DNA from: Neocallimastix lanati (nom. inval.)
Lineage: Eukaryota > Neocallimastigomycota > Neocallimastigomycetes > Neocallimastigales > Neocallimastigaceae
Reading direction: 5' to 3'
NCBI GenBank assembly: GCA_016946835.1
Contig: JACVTC010000070.1
Location: forward strand, 601,001 to 665,000
DNA length: 64,000 nucleotides
The position numbers and the translations under genes were made by a program. Positions 16,689 through 32,346 of the stretch are shown piece by piece. The stretch's first letter is position 1, and every line of letters starts with the position of its first letter. The notes under the pieces were generated by a model that saw nothing but the letters and a program-made list of their open reading frames with translations, was not told the origin of the DNA and searched no databases.

Positions 16689-19600
16689 TTACAAATCACA
16701 ATAATTTAAACTATTCATATCTACTTCATGTTCAATTAGGAAGACTATTATCTTGTAATTCCTGTTTTTAAATGCAATCTTTAAAGATTTATTACAATTT
16801 AAATTTTGCATTTCTGTTCTTATCGTAAAATATTTTACTAATTTTAAGTTATTATTTTCACACACATTCATTAATATACTATACTGAAAGTCATTTTATG
16901 ACATTTTTCTCAGTTTTTATCGACTAAATATTTTGCTAGTTCATAATTATTATTTTCATCAATACATAATGAAGAACAGAATTACCATGAATATCTACAC
17001 TATCCAAGTCAGCACCATAATCAATTAGAAATTGAATAAGTTTATAATTTAAATTGTGACAGACATTCATCAATGGTGTTTTGTAGGTATTATCTGAAAC
17101 ATTTACATTAGCATCATGATCAATCATATATTGAATCATCTCTAAATGATTTTCTTTACAAGCTGATATTAATCCATTAGCTTGGTACTTCAAATTATTT
17201 TTAACAATGAAATTATTCTTCTTCAGATAAGCAATAGTTTCTGGATCATTTTTTTTCAATAATATAGATCAGAGTGGACTTTCCAGAAACATCGTAGGAA
17301 TTAAGAGTAGCACCATGCTCTATTAAATATTTTGTAATTTCAAAGTAACTTTTCATTATGGATAAAATTAATGATGTTTTCCTTTTAATATTGAATATAT
17401 TAATATCAGAGCCATGCTCAATTAAGCAGTTAACAATTTCAAGCTGATTATACTCACAGGCAACCATGAGGGCAGTCATTCCTTTCTTTGAATGTCTATT
17501 ATCTCCTCACCACCATCTAATAAAATAAGGAATAAGCAAACATTAATAGTTACTCTCCATAATCAATAGATATTAACCCCATGTTCAATTAAACAGTGTA
17601 CTATTACTATATTTCCATTTTCACATGCTTTCATTAATTCTGTGTGTCCAGAAAGGTATTTTTTATTAATATTAATATCATTTTTATAATAAATTAAATA
17701 TTTAATAATGCTGCTATTATTACTTTTACATCCTTTAATGAATTCGGTTTCTTTATCAGTTCTTTTAATATTAATGATTGTATTATTATTTAGTAAAAAA
17801 TTTTACTATTTCATCCTTTCCACTTTTACAGGCATAGGATAATACGGTCAATCTAAATTTTCTTATGACATTAACATTAGTTCCGTATGCTATTAAAAAA
17901 ATTAGTAATATCATAATAACCCTTTTCACAGACACACATTAACGCTATTCGATTCCTAGCATGTGTACTATTAACATCTATCCCATGATCCTTCAGGACT
18001 AGATACACTTGTGCTATGTTATAGCTTTTCATAGACAACTTGTTGACCATGTTTGGTCATGTAGCTTACTCGATTGTGCTATTTTACCTACGCTTTGGAT
18101 GTTGACAAAATGGTTTTAAACAACCCGTCTTGAAACACGGACCAAGGAGTCTAACAAATATGTGAGTATATGAGTAGTAAACTCATATACGTAATGAAAG
18201 TGATTTTGGTGAGATTTTCGATGCACCATCAACCGGTTAGGATTTTTTATGAGTGATCTGAGTCTAAGTATATTTGTTGAGACCCGAAAGATGGTGAACT
18301 ATGCCTGAATAAGGTGAGGTCAGAGGAAACTCTTATGGAGGCTCGTAGCGGTTCTGACGTGCAAATCGATCCATTAAACACTTAACAATTTCAAAATTAC
18401 CTTGTTTACAACCCTACTGAGAAGTGTTCTTTTTTTAAAGTCGTCATATTGACTTTTAAAATAACCTCTAGATCCAATTAAAAGATTACACATTTCACTA
18501 TTATTATTTTAACAGGCTTTAATTAGTATAGCTATTCTATATTTATTATATTCATTAATATCAGCATGATGTTCCATCAAATATTTTTCCTTTTTCAAAA
18601 TTGTTATTTTCACAAGCGTACATAACATTATTATTACCGATTTTTTATTACTTATTAATGTCGGCCCCATGCTCAACTAAAATATTATTGATATAGTTTT
18701 TGATTTTTTTTTTTTTTTTGACAAGCTTTAATTTAAAGTGCTTCATTTTTTTTTTTTTTGTCTCAATAATTATTTACATCATCTCCATGATCTATTAAGT
18801 ATTTAATGCTCTCTAAATTATTGATTCTACAATATATGAATAATCCATCATAACTATTGTTAAATTTATCAAAGTTTTTATTGACATTAGCACTATTATT
18901 TACATAATACTTTATCATTTCAAGTTTATTTGATTTATAAGCCATCATCAATGCTGAATATCCATCCTTGTTTTTATCATAAACCTTTATCCCCCCCAAT
19001 CAATTAAATATTTCATATTTTCAATATTGTTATTTTCACATGAAATAATTAATGCATAATGCAGTGTTTCCAAAATTATCGAGAGTATTAATATCAGCTT
19101 GATGTTCCTATAGATATTTCATAAATCATTATCTTTCTATAAACATATATTAAATGATTACCATTATGTTGTGTTTTTAGTATAAATATTTGCAGCTTTT
19201 TTTAAAAAATGTTTTACTAATTCACTATATCCTTCTTGATAAGCAATAGAAAGTTGAGATTTATTTTCGAAATGAATTAAGTCCAATGCTTTTTTTTTTT
19301 TTTAATTAATACTTTATGTTTTTTATATTTTTTTGTTTCTATATAATATTCAATAGGAAAACAGGTATCTTTTGAATTGAAGTAGGTACTATAATCTATT
19401 AAAATTTTATTCTTTAAATAATCATCTTTACTATCTAGTAATTCATTATATATGTTAGTACCATATTCAATCAAATAGTAATAAAATTCGATATTTTTTT
19501 TTTCTTTTAATTTTCTAAACTTATAATGTAGTCTTCAAAAAAATTTACCCCATATTGAATTAAATATCTGAAATTATCAATAAGGTTATCATTATTGTAT

Positions 19601-20520
19601 TCACCATAGTTGTACATTAAATGAGATATCCCTGACATTCCATCTAATTTATCTTTTACTGAAAAATTGACACCATTTTCAATAAAGTATCTTATGGAAT
19701 TTGTGTTTTCACTATTATACTCATCGATAAATAGTGGTACATAATCATTATCATATGAGTCATAATCATCAAGATCTAATCCTTGTTCTATCAAAAAATG
19801 TCAATAGTTTTGTAATCTTCCGTTCCTTCGTAAAAACAACCCTTTAGAATATTTAAAGTATATAGGTAGATATCAGCTTTAAATTTTTTTTTTTTTTTTT
19901 TTTTTTTTAAATAATGAATAATTTTAATGTTTGTTTTTTTTTATCACTTTTTTTTTAAAAAATGATTACAATAAATTTGACCTTTACATCAAAATGTTTT
20001 TCTTCATCTGAATAATATAAATAATCAAATGATACTTTAACAATATTATTTTTAGTATTGGAATTAATTCCTTTAGTTATTCATTGGATAATTTATTTCC
20101 ATTTTATGAAATTTGAATTAAAATTAAAATAATTTTTTTTATTCAAGTTGATGATATTCTTCTATTTCTATTGTTAAATATTTATCAAAAATAGCTCTAT
20201 TTACAGTAGTATTCTTTTTTTTTATTTTTATTTCAATAACATCTTTAAATTCTTCTTCATCTTCAGTATTTTTTTCTTTGCAACAAATAATCTTTCAAAA
20301 AAATAATTAATATCTTTATTAGTATAGAGAAACTTAAAAATATATTCATTTAAAAGGTTATTATTATAGATATTAATTAACAAAATCTCACCATGTCTTT
20401 TACTAAAATTAATATCTACTTCATATTTTATTAATAAATTAAATATTTCAATATTTTTTTTGAATAAAAAGTTAAAATTGGTGTCTTTATTACAATAATT
20501 ATTTTTTATTTAGTTTGAAA
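16689..20520 (-). pseudogene. Degenerate ankyrin-repeat block
   Basis: Minus-strand ankyrin signatures run almost end to end in shifting frames: LIKYEVDINF near 20400, LIEHGATLNS and LIEHGSDINI at 17246-17479, MIDHDANVNV and LIDYGADLDS at 16936-17259, with further pieces at 18763-18999 and 19277-19794. Frameshifts and stops break it into at least six open pieces, none longer than about 110 codons. A piece of rRNA sits inside at about 18045-18371, flanked on both sides by ankyrin coding sequence. One or two ancestral genes may be involved. An alternative is a live gene wrecked by sequencing indels, but the number of breaks and the rRNA insert argue for a true pseudogene. Confidence 0.75.
18045..18371 (+). 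pseudogene. Fragment of large-subunit (25-28S) rRNA gene
   Basis: It contains strongly conserved eukaryotic LSU rRNA words in the right order: CCCGTCTTGAAACACGGACC, AAGGAGTCTAACA, CGTAATGAAAGTGA, GACCCGAAAGATGG, TGAACTATGCCTGAATA, CAGAGGAAACTC, GGAGGCTCGTAGCGGTTCTG and ACGTGCAAATCGATC. The region corresponds to the part just after the D2 expansion segment. The 3' breakpoint is sharp: after GCAAATCGATC at 18371 the sequence is minus-strand ankyrin DNA. The 5' breakpoint is near 18045-18060. Several positions differ from the conserved sequence (for example CTCTTATGG where the consensus has CTCTGGTGG), so it is a decayed fragment rather than a working rRNA gene. Confidence 0.85.
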
Positions 20521-20936
20521 TAGTATTTTTGAATTAAAAAAATATTAAACCTAGAAGAAAATGAAATACTTTATCATTTTTTTTAATTTCTTATGTATAA
20601 TTATTATTTTTATTTTCATAAGATTTCTCTAATTTTTTAAACCTAATTATTTATTTTCAAAAGAATTAATTTTTATTTCAAAAAATTTTAAAATAGAAAA
20701 AACCATTAAATAATAAATTTTTAATATTTAATATAATATTTAAACTTTTATATTTAAAAAATATAAAAGTTTAAATTTATAAAAATTAAATCATACATAA
20801 TAAATATTGATGATATTTTAACCTTATTATGTATAATATAATTTATGTATAATATATTTATTTTGCTATATATAAATTTTCAATAATTAATATTTTAAAA
20901 TTATAATTTTTTATTATATTAACAATTCCTATATTT

Positions 20937-21371
20937 TATATTTTATATTTTATATTTTATATTTTATATTTTATATTTTATATTTTATATTTTATATTTT
21001 ATATTTTATATTTTATATTTTATATTTTATATTTTATATTTTATATTTTATATTTTATATTTTATATTTTATATTTTATATTATATTTATATTTTATATT
21101 TTATATTTTATATTTTATATTTTATATTTTATATTTTATATTTTATATTTTATATTTTATATTTTATATTTTATATTTTATATTTTATATTTTATATTTT
21201 ATATTTTATATTTTATATTTTATATTTTATATTTTATATTTTATATTTTATATTTTATATTTTATATTTTATATTTTATATTTTATATTTTATATTTTAT
21301 ATTTTATATTTTATATTTTATATTTTATATTTTATATTTTATATTTTATATTTTATATTTTATATTTTATA
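20937..21371. repeat. Heptanucleotide array (TTTTATA)n
   Basis: About 60 almost perfect tandem copies of a 7-bp unit, with one irregular spot near 21080. It directly follows the decayed ankyrin block. Confidence 0.93.
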
Positions 21372-21740
21372 TAAAATATAAAATATTGATATGCTTAATT
21401 AAAAAAAATTTTTAATTACTGAATCATAAATAACAAAGAATGTTAAAATTAAATTATTAATGTTAGAAATTAAGTTTAATATTCATCATATTTAAATATA
21501 ATATAGTTAATTAACTTATTTTTAATAATATATTATTATAATATTAACAATAACTTATTTTTAATAAAATATTATTAATTAATTATATTGTAGTTAAATA
21601 TGTTGAATATTAAACTTATAAATACAAGAAAAGAGTGTAATTATTAATTAATATTTTAATAAATAAAAAAAAGTGATTATTTTACAATAATTAATTACAT
21701 CACCATTATTTATGGAAATGTATTTGTTATTTACAATTTA

Positions 21741-22178
21741 TATTTTGTGTCTTGCCGCTAATTCGCCCCACTTATAAACTAAAATTTCCATTTAAATAAA
21801 CATTCCAGTTGTTTAGGATAATATTTTAATTATAATTTTTTTTAATTTTATTTTAAAATTGATTAAATAAGAAGTTTTTATCCTGTTAAGATTTCTGGAT
21901 CAACCTGCGACTCCCTCTTGAATTTATATGAAGAAATTTTTCATCCTCCCAGGGTGGTTTTCCCTATAAATGAAGTTGATGTTGGTAAGCAATGGTACGT
22001 ATTCTTGTTGCAATATTCTATAATTGATATTACGGAGAGTACTTTATCTGTGAGAGGATTATCGATGATTCAGAAGATCACTGAAAAAAAGCTTTTCGTG
22101 TAAAGTGGCGTATAGGGAATGTCTTTCATATTAGCTTAGAGAGGTCCCCATTCTAAAAAAAAAAAAAAAAAAAAAAAA
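21741..22178 (+). other. GC-richer island ending in an A tail; possible retroposon
   Basis: This stretch has near-normal base composition in a sea of A/T. Its main body (21870-22155) runs from ATCCTGTTAAGATTTCTGG to AGAGGTCCCCATTCT and is followed at once by a run of more than 20 A. A 61-codon frame at 21918-22103 has no recognisable family. The A tail and abrupt composition change suggest a SINE, a LINE 3' end or a processed transcript. Confidence 0.4.
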
Positions 22179-24725
22179 TAACAAATCAAAAAAAATAATA
22201 TTTAAAATATGATATTAATTTTTTTTTTTTTAATAAATTAAAAAATAATATTAATTAATATAATAATATTAATATATTAAAATTATGATTAATGATTTAC
22301 AACTTTTTAAAGTTTTTTTTTTTTTTAATTAAATATTAATTAGTTATAAAAATTTCATGTTAATCAAAATAAAAAAAAAGTATACCATTTAATATAAATA
22401 AATATCATCTTATTTAGGTATATCATTTAATATAAATAAATATAATCTTGTTTAGGTATATTATCTAATATAAAAATATACCTTTAAGTATACCATTTAA
22501 TATAAATATTTATAATTTAATTAAGATATAAAAAAGATAATTTCTATAATCAATTAAATCTAAGATATATATATAATATTTAAAGTTAAAATTTTTTGGA
22601 ATTTTATAATAATTAAAGTTCAACTAATAATTATTTAATTTATTAAACTTATTTTTATTTTTTTCTAATGATTAAGGAGGTTAAATTAAAAAAATATATA
22701 TATATATAAAGTAAAGTTTAAAATATTTATGATATAAGAGAATAAAAAAGTTTTTTTTAAAAAAAATAAATTAAAAATTTTTTTATAATAATAAATAATA
22801 ATAAATAATGATAATAATAATAATAATAATAAATAATTAATAATAATAAATAATTAATAATTAATAATAATAATAATATTTTTGATAAATGATGGTACTT
22901 ATAATGTTCCCCATCTTTATCTAATATACTAAATAAAATTATTTAAAAGAAAATAATTAAATTCATTCAATAAAAATATTTATTCTATAACCTTTTACTT
23001 TATTAATTCTTTATTATAAAACTAATTCTTAAAGGTAATTAGTGAACCTCTATTGAACTTTCTAATTTTAACAGGCTAATTATTAACCTTTAATTATTCT
23101 TATTACTATCTAACTTATCTAAATAAATATTTTATATTCCTATTAATACTAATTCTTTAAATTAAAGTAATTTACAATCATTTTTATTAAAGTAATTAGC
23201 ATTTTTAAACAATTACAATTTACAAATTTTTTTTTATAATTTTATTACTATAATTTTTCACTATATAACTACTCTATATAACTTAAATATATTTATCTTA
23301 ATTTATTGTTATTTAAAGTTTCAATCTATATCAGTTGTAATACCTTTTTAATCCTTTTTTTTTTTTTTTAATTTAATTTTTAATTTAATTATGACGAAAA
23401 AGATTAACTTAATAATTTATAAATTAATTAAAATAAATGGTGATATATTTTTCATTTTAATAATAATAATAGTAATAATAATATCTCATTAATATAATTT
23501 TTTTATAACAGATATAATAAAACATCTTTTTTATATTCTTTATATATTATTATCATTTGATAAAATTATGTATAATTAAAAAATTATTAATTATTTATTA
23601 ATAATTATTTTTAATAATTTAAAGAAAATCATAATAATTTAAATAATAATTTAAAAATTATTAATAAAATTTTATTTTAATTATTAATAAACTTTTGGAA
23701 CATATCATGTATACAAGGCAAAATATAAATTAAATATTTAATAACTAATAATAAAATAATTATTAAATAAAATTTTTAAGGATTAGCAAAAATTATATAT
23801 AAAATTGTATAAATGGGTTAATATTTATTAAATTTAATTTGTAATAATAATTATTAATTTAAACAAAATAAAAATGATAAACAAAAAATGATAAAAAAAG
23901 ACGTTAGTAATTTGTATTGAAAAATTATGTAATAATAAAAAATTTGTATTAATATATATTAAAATAATATGTAATTATTAATAATAAATAATAAATAAAA
24001 TTTAATAATGAAAATTAAAAATTATAATAAATAGTCTATTATATAGATATTTATTATCAATAAAAACATAATATAAAATATTTTATAATTTAAATATTAA
24101 ATATATTTTAAATATATTTATTTATATATTAAATATTTAGTTTCATATTATGTATAGTAAAAAAAGTAATAATAAAAATAATTAATATAAAAAATGAAAA
24201 GATAAAGATGAAATGTAATTTAAATGTATCAAAGAGTAACAAAATTATATTATTATTTAAACTTTATAGTCCTAAATATTTAATTTACAGATTTAAAATA
24301 TTTTAATTTATATAAATATTTTTAATATTTAGTACATTATTATTTATAATAAAAATTTATAATATTAATATTAATTTAAATTTAAAAATATACACATAAA
24401 ATTTATAAATTTTATTTAGGAAAAAGATTGACATATTATTTAGGTTTATAATTATTAAAATTTTAATAAATAAAGAATTTTGAGGTACGATCATCAATAT
24501 AAGAAAATATATGAAAAAAAAAATATATATATAAATATTTAAATTTTTCTTATTTTTTTTTTTTTTCTTTATTCTTATCTTATAGTATTAATATTGATTA
24601 TTAATATTATAAATAATTTATATTAAAAAAAAGTAATAAAGTGGAAGTTATTTAATCAATAAAATATTAAAAAATAAATAAATAAATAAAAATAAAAATA
24701 AAATAAATAGAAATAAAGAATTAAA
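22179..24725. other. AT-rich spacer upstream of the dockerin-esterase gene
   Basis: A/T runs, (AAT)n tracts and AT-rich unique sequence only; no protein-like frame. At 22380-22510 a unit near TTTAATATAAATAAATAT...TTAGGTATA is repeated about three times. Confidence 0.6.
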
Positions 24726-24935
24726 ATGAAACAATTAACTTCTCTATTATTATTGCTTGGTGCAAGCTCTACCTTAGTTCATGCTTATAATGACTGTGTC
24801 GGTTGCGAAGTTCTCTACATTGATGATTATAAATGGGGTGTTGAAAATAATGATTGGTGTTGTAAGTGAAAAAAGTATTTTTATTATACAAGAAAATAAA
24901 AAATTAAAATAGAAATAAAAAATAAAAAATAAAAA

Positions 24936-24970
<35 letters not shown>

Positions 24971-26730
24971 ATATTATTATTAATATATAATAATTATTAT
25001 AGTTAATATAATAATAATTATTAAGAATTTTTTTATTTGTAATTTTCAATATATATATATATTAATTTGTTTTTCATCAAAAATTTAATAGTAATTACTT
25101 CTAAATGTGATAATACCCAATCTGGTCAATGTTTTTCTTACCCAAGTTATAAATGTTGTCAAGGTTGTAACGTCATTGAAGAAGATGCTTCCGGAAAATG
25201 GGGTATTGAAAACAATGAATGGTGTGGTATTAAAGATTCCTGCTTTGATAGTAATACTCAAATTGATAATCCATCAAATGGTAACTGTTTAATATAAAAT
25301 TAGTTTAGCTTTATAAAATAATAAATTTTTATATGAAAAAAAAAAAAAAAAAAAAAAAAAAAAGATAAATTAATAAATATTTATAATACAAAAATTTATA
25401 ATAATGTTATAATTATATAAAATATAAAGGAGGTACATTTAAAGATGGATGGTATACAATTAAAAATACTGGATCTGGTAAATATCTTCAAGTTCAAAAT
25501 GGTAGAGCTTCAGATAGTGCAAATGTAGTTATAGGTTCCAATGCTCAAAAATGGAAAATTCAAAATATTGGAGATGGCTATGTTACTATTCTTTCCATGT
25601 ATGGTGATTATATGTTAGATGTTGCCAATGGTGAAGATGTAGATGGTGCTAATGTTCAAATTTATTCTTCCTATGGTGGTGATCCACAACAATTTATTAT
25701 TGCTGAAACTTCAAGAAGTAATGTATATGTTATTGGTAGTAAAGTTAGTGAAGGTAATAAGGTTATTGATATTGAACATGAAAGTACTGAAGAAGGTAGT
25801 AATGTTCATCAATGGACTAACAGTGAAAAGAGTAATCAAACATGGGTTATAGAATCTGTTAGTGCTCCATCAGATGAAGAAATAAATCCACCAAAATCTT
25901 CATCTAACTTTAGTTATCAATCAGCCATGAGCTATAGAGATGCTCCAGGCAATTATTTACAACCATGTCAACAAGCTGGTAGAATTGTTAAAGAATATTA
26001 TAATGGTATTAATGGTTCTAATTCATTAAATGTTTACTTACCATATGGTTACAATAGTAATCAACAATACAATATTTTCTATCTTATGCATGGTGGTGGT
26101 GAAAATGAAAACACTATTTTTGGTAGTGACGTTTATCTTCAATACATTATTGATCATTTAATTATGAACGGTGAACTTGAACCATTGATTATTGTTACTC
26201 CAACCTTCAATAAATGTGAAGCTCAAACCTTCTACAAAGAATTCCGTAGTTCCGTTATTCCATTCGTTGAAGGTAAATACTCAACATATGCCAAATCTAC
26301 CTCTGAAAGCGATATTAGAGCCTCTAGAATGCACAGAGCTTATGGTGGTTTCTCTATGGGTTCTGTCTCTACTTGGGCCGTTCTCATTAATTGCTTAGAT
26401 ATTGTTGGTTACTTCATGCCACTTAGTGGTGACTGTTGGGAAGCTAATGATGCATATGGTAAGGCTAAGGCCGTTGCTGATGCTATTAATAGATCAGGTT
26501 TAAGAAGTAATGAATACTTCATTTTCTGTGCCACTGGTTCTGATGATATTGCCTATCCAAATGTTACTCCACAAATTGAACAAATGAAGAAAATGTCTCA
26601 ATTTATTTATACATCTGACTTCTCTAAGGGTAACTTCTATTATCTTGTTGCTCCAGGAAAAACTCACTGGTGGGGATATGTTAAGCATTATATTTATGAT
26701 GCTCTTCCATCTTTTTTCCATGAAGGTTAA
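24726..26730 (+). CDS. Cellulosomal CE1 esterase: signal, two dockerins, ricin-lectin module, esterase
   Basis: Three exons: 24726-24861, 25092-25280, 25430-26730. The introns begin GTAAGT and GTAACT, end AG, and all phases agree (541 aa). The signal peptide is 1-20 (cut after VHA). Fungal dockerin repeats follow at about 21-50 (core KWGVENNDWC) and 51-105 (YKCCQGCNV...KWGIENNEWCG). A ricin B / CBM13-like lectin module lies at about 112-250 (GSGKYLQV, DYMLDVANG, WVIES). The CE1 domain is about 276-541, with LMHGGGENE, nucleophile Ser417 in GGFSMGS, Asp near GSDDIAYP (480-481) and His521 in GKTHWWGYV. Dockerins bind the fungal scaffold, so this feruloyl-esterase-type enzyme should sit in the extracellular cellulosome. 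Read alone, the last exon would look like a 377-aa protein starting at 25597, but that Met is internal to the lectin module. It is a paralogue of the 14.9 kb gene. Confidence 0.9.
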
Positions 26731-29339
<2,609 letters not shown>

Positions 29340-30110
29340 TAAATTAAATGAAGAATATTATTATAGTTGTGCTCTATATCCCTATTTCGAGAGTATTTAT
29401 TGATACGAACGAGAAGTGTGACATCTTGTACCATTCAAGCAGTGAATATAATAAAGTGGTATTTTGGATATATGAGGGTATTATATTCGTACTGTATATA
29501 TAAAATGTATTCAAATATGGTGAGGATAGCACGAGTAAGGGCTATCTGGCATTTGTGCCAGAGATGCCCAAAACATAAGTGATTATGTGTATAGATGGCT
29601 TTTCGGTAGTATATCCGGAGTATTCAACTAGCATTGGTGAATATGTCTAGAATATACCTGAATGTCGATCAAAATACCCATCAGGAGCCTATATGGGTAT
29701 ATCTTGGCCCCTGGACCATATATCCCCAATATATACGGTTTTTGTGCAATATACGGTCTGTGGAGGGAATATTCAATATATATATATATATATGACATAC
29801 ATACATGATTCATATATTTTTCATACTAAGAATACTGTATTTACACTATCTCGAATACTTCTGTTATAAATATACAAAATACTTATGTATAGGCCATTAA
29901 AGTTCTTCGGAGCATAATATGAAAAGGCACCTAATAAGGTGTGAGGAGAGCACTCGATGTGACACTTGAGTTAGTGCGCAGCATATGAGCAGCAGAGGAC
30001 CCTACATTTCCAAACACTCTGAATATGTGAACTCGATCGGTTTGTATCCTGATGCTAATCAAATACAATTTGAGCGATCAGTGTTGAGGAATAAGACCTG
30101 GGTATCAATA
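29340..30110. other. Unexplained GC-richer island
   Basis: About 770 bases of markedly more balanced composition, bounded by AT-rich DNA. Short internal repeats of ATATACGGT type occur near 29730-29760, and an (AT)n tract interrupts it at 29780. Stops occur in all frames; the longest frames (about 61-71 codons) have no protein-like features. I recognise no rRNA, tRNA or transposase motif. It may be the remnant of a mobile element. Confidence 0.4.
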
Positions 30111-30778
30111 TACATTATTAAAAATTTAGGTTTAAAAAATTAAACAAATAGTTATTAATTGGAAATAGTATCAATCATAAAAATTACAACAAATAATTAA
30201 TTCTTTTATATTAATATATATTTATTATTAAATGTTTTAAAAAAATAATTTAGTATATTGTATTAATAATTTAATAAACTATTTAATTAAAAAATATTTA
30301 TATATATATATATTTTTAAAAATAAAAGTATAAAATTACTCTGAATTCTATAAATATTGAATAAAATATTTCTATATAGGTAATATTTATAAATTATAGT
30401 GAAAATTAATAATTTCCTAATTAATAAATAAATATATGTGTAAAGTGGTGGACCACTTATTAGTAAGAACAATAAGCAATACTAAAAATTAATAATAAGT
30501 AAAAGATGTTTTATAAAAGATTTGTTTTATTAATTTATTAAAATAAAATTTATTAAAGCAATTATTTATTAATTAATCAATTAGTTTTGTAATATATCAA
30601 ATTACTTATTATTAACTGATTAATAATTAATAGCTAAATAAATTTTTTTAATAATTATAATAATTAATAATATATACTTTATATAAAGTATATATATATA
30701 TATATTACCATATCTATAAATTAAAATTATTTATTAATGCATTTAAAAAATTTCTGCAAATATTTTTATATATATAAT

Positions 30779-31833
30779 GATATAAACAAATATGTGTAGT
30801 AACATATTTGTATATTTTATAATAATTATTAAATATAAAATTTATATCTTTTTGATAATATTTATTTTATTTTATTTTATTTCAATATGTATTATTATAA
30901 TTATAATAATTATAATACTTTAATTCATATAAAATTAATATAGTTCTATATATTAGAATATATAATTAATATATTACCTATTTCTTATAAATAGATTAAA
31001 TTATTTATATAAGAAGTATTTTTTTTTTTTTTTTTTTTTTTAGACTTAGAGAATAACTTTATTTAATTTATAGTAATAATAAAATTACATGAATTAAATG
31101 AAAAAATAACAAATAAAATACATGAAATAAAATATTATATATTATAAAATTATAAAAGTGTGTTAGAAGCAATAGCCTCTACGCTCTTGGTAACGGTAGA
31201 TTCAAAGGAATACCATTTCATCATCAAACTAAAAGATCGACAAATTAATGGTATTACATTTGTTAGAAACTCCGCAATCCCCACAAAATACGGAACAGTT
31301 GACGAAGTTGAACTTTGTTTAAAAATATTAGAAATAGAAAACTCTCTTGTAAAATTTTAGGAAGTGGAATTATTATTTTAATTTTACGAATATTATAATT
31401 TTATTATTAAATTTTACTAAATAACCATTATTAAAAATAACCCATTGCTTATAAATTATTACACATAGAAGTCCCGCATATCAATAAAATAATCATGCGA
31501 TATTTATGATATACGAGTGGATTTTAAATAATGGTAGTTTAGTAAATTTTATTAATAAAATTATAATATTCGTACAATTAAAATAATAATTTCCCTATTT
31601 CTAATATAAATAATTTAATCTATTTATAAGAAATAGGTAATATATTAATTATATATTCTAATATATAGAACTATATAAATTTTATATGAATTAAAGTATT
31701 ATAATTATTATAATTATAATAATACATATTAAAATAAAATAAAATAAAATAATTATCAAAAAGATATAAATTTTATATTTAATAATTATTATTAAATATA
31801 CAAATATGTTACTACACATATTTGTTTTATATC
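30779..31833. mobile_element. Non-autonomous TIR element with about 235-bp inverted termini
   Basis: The left arm (30779 to about 31014) and the reverse complement of the right arm (about 31600-31833) are nearly identical, each starting GATATAAA(A)CAAATATG and ending in a block with TATTTCTTATAAATAGATT. Each terminus also contains its own hairpin (CAAATATGT...ACATATTTG). Inside is a second inverted repeat pair (about 31367-31437 and 31525-31592), enclosing AAGTCCCGCATATC. No transposase is present. Related sequence is found at 56369 and near 57050. A clear target-site duplication was not found. MITE-like or foldback element. Confidence 0.8.
31160..31360 (+). other. Open frame captured inside the TIR element
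   Basis: A 66-codon frame beginning with GTG, with richer codon composition than the surrounding element (EAIASTLLVTVDSKEYHF, then IKLKDRQINGITFVRNS). No family is recognised. There is no ATG start, and upstream of 31160 the frame soon meets stops, so it looks like an exon fragment picked up by the element rather than a gene of its own. Confidence 0.4.
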
Positions 31834-31983
31834 AATAAAGATAAAAAAAATATTAATATAGTACATTCATTTTTTTTTTTTATTAAAAATTTCTAAATTG
31901 AATAATAATAAAAAAAAATATATATTTTTATATTTTTAATTACTATGCTTTCACCACCTAAAATAACTATATAATAAATTAAA

Positions 31984-32346
<363 letters not shown>

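Noticed and set aside
25597-26730. Separate 377-aa esterase starting at 25597
   Set aside because: The frame runs upstream through the lectin module to a splice acceptor at 25428-25429 and joins the dockerin exons in phase.
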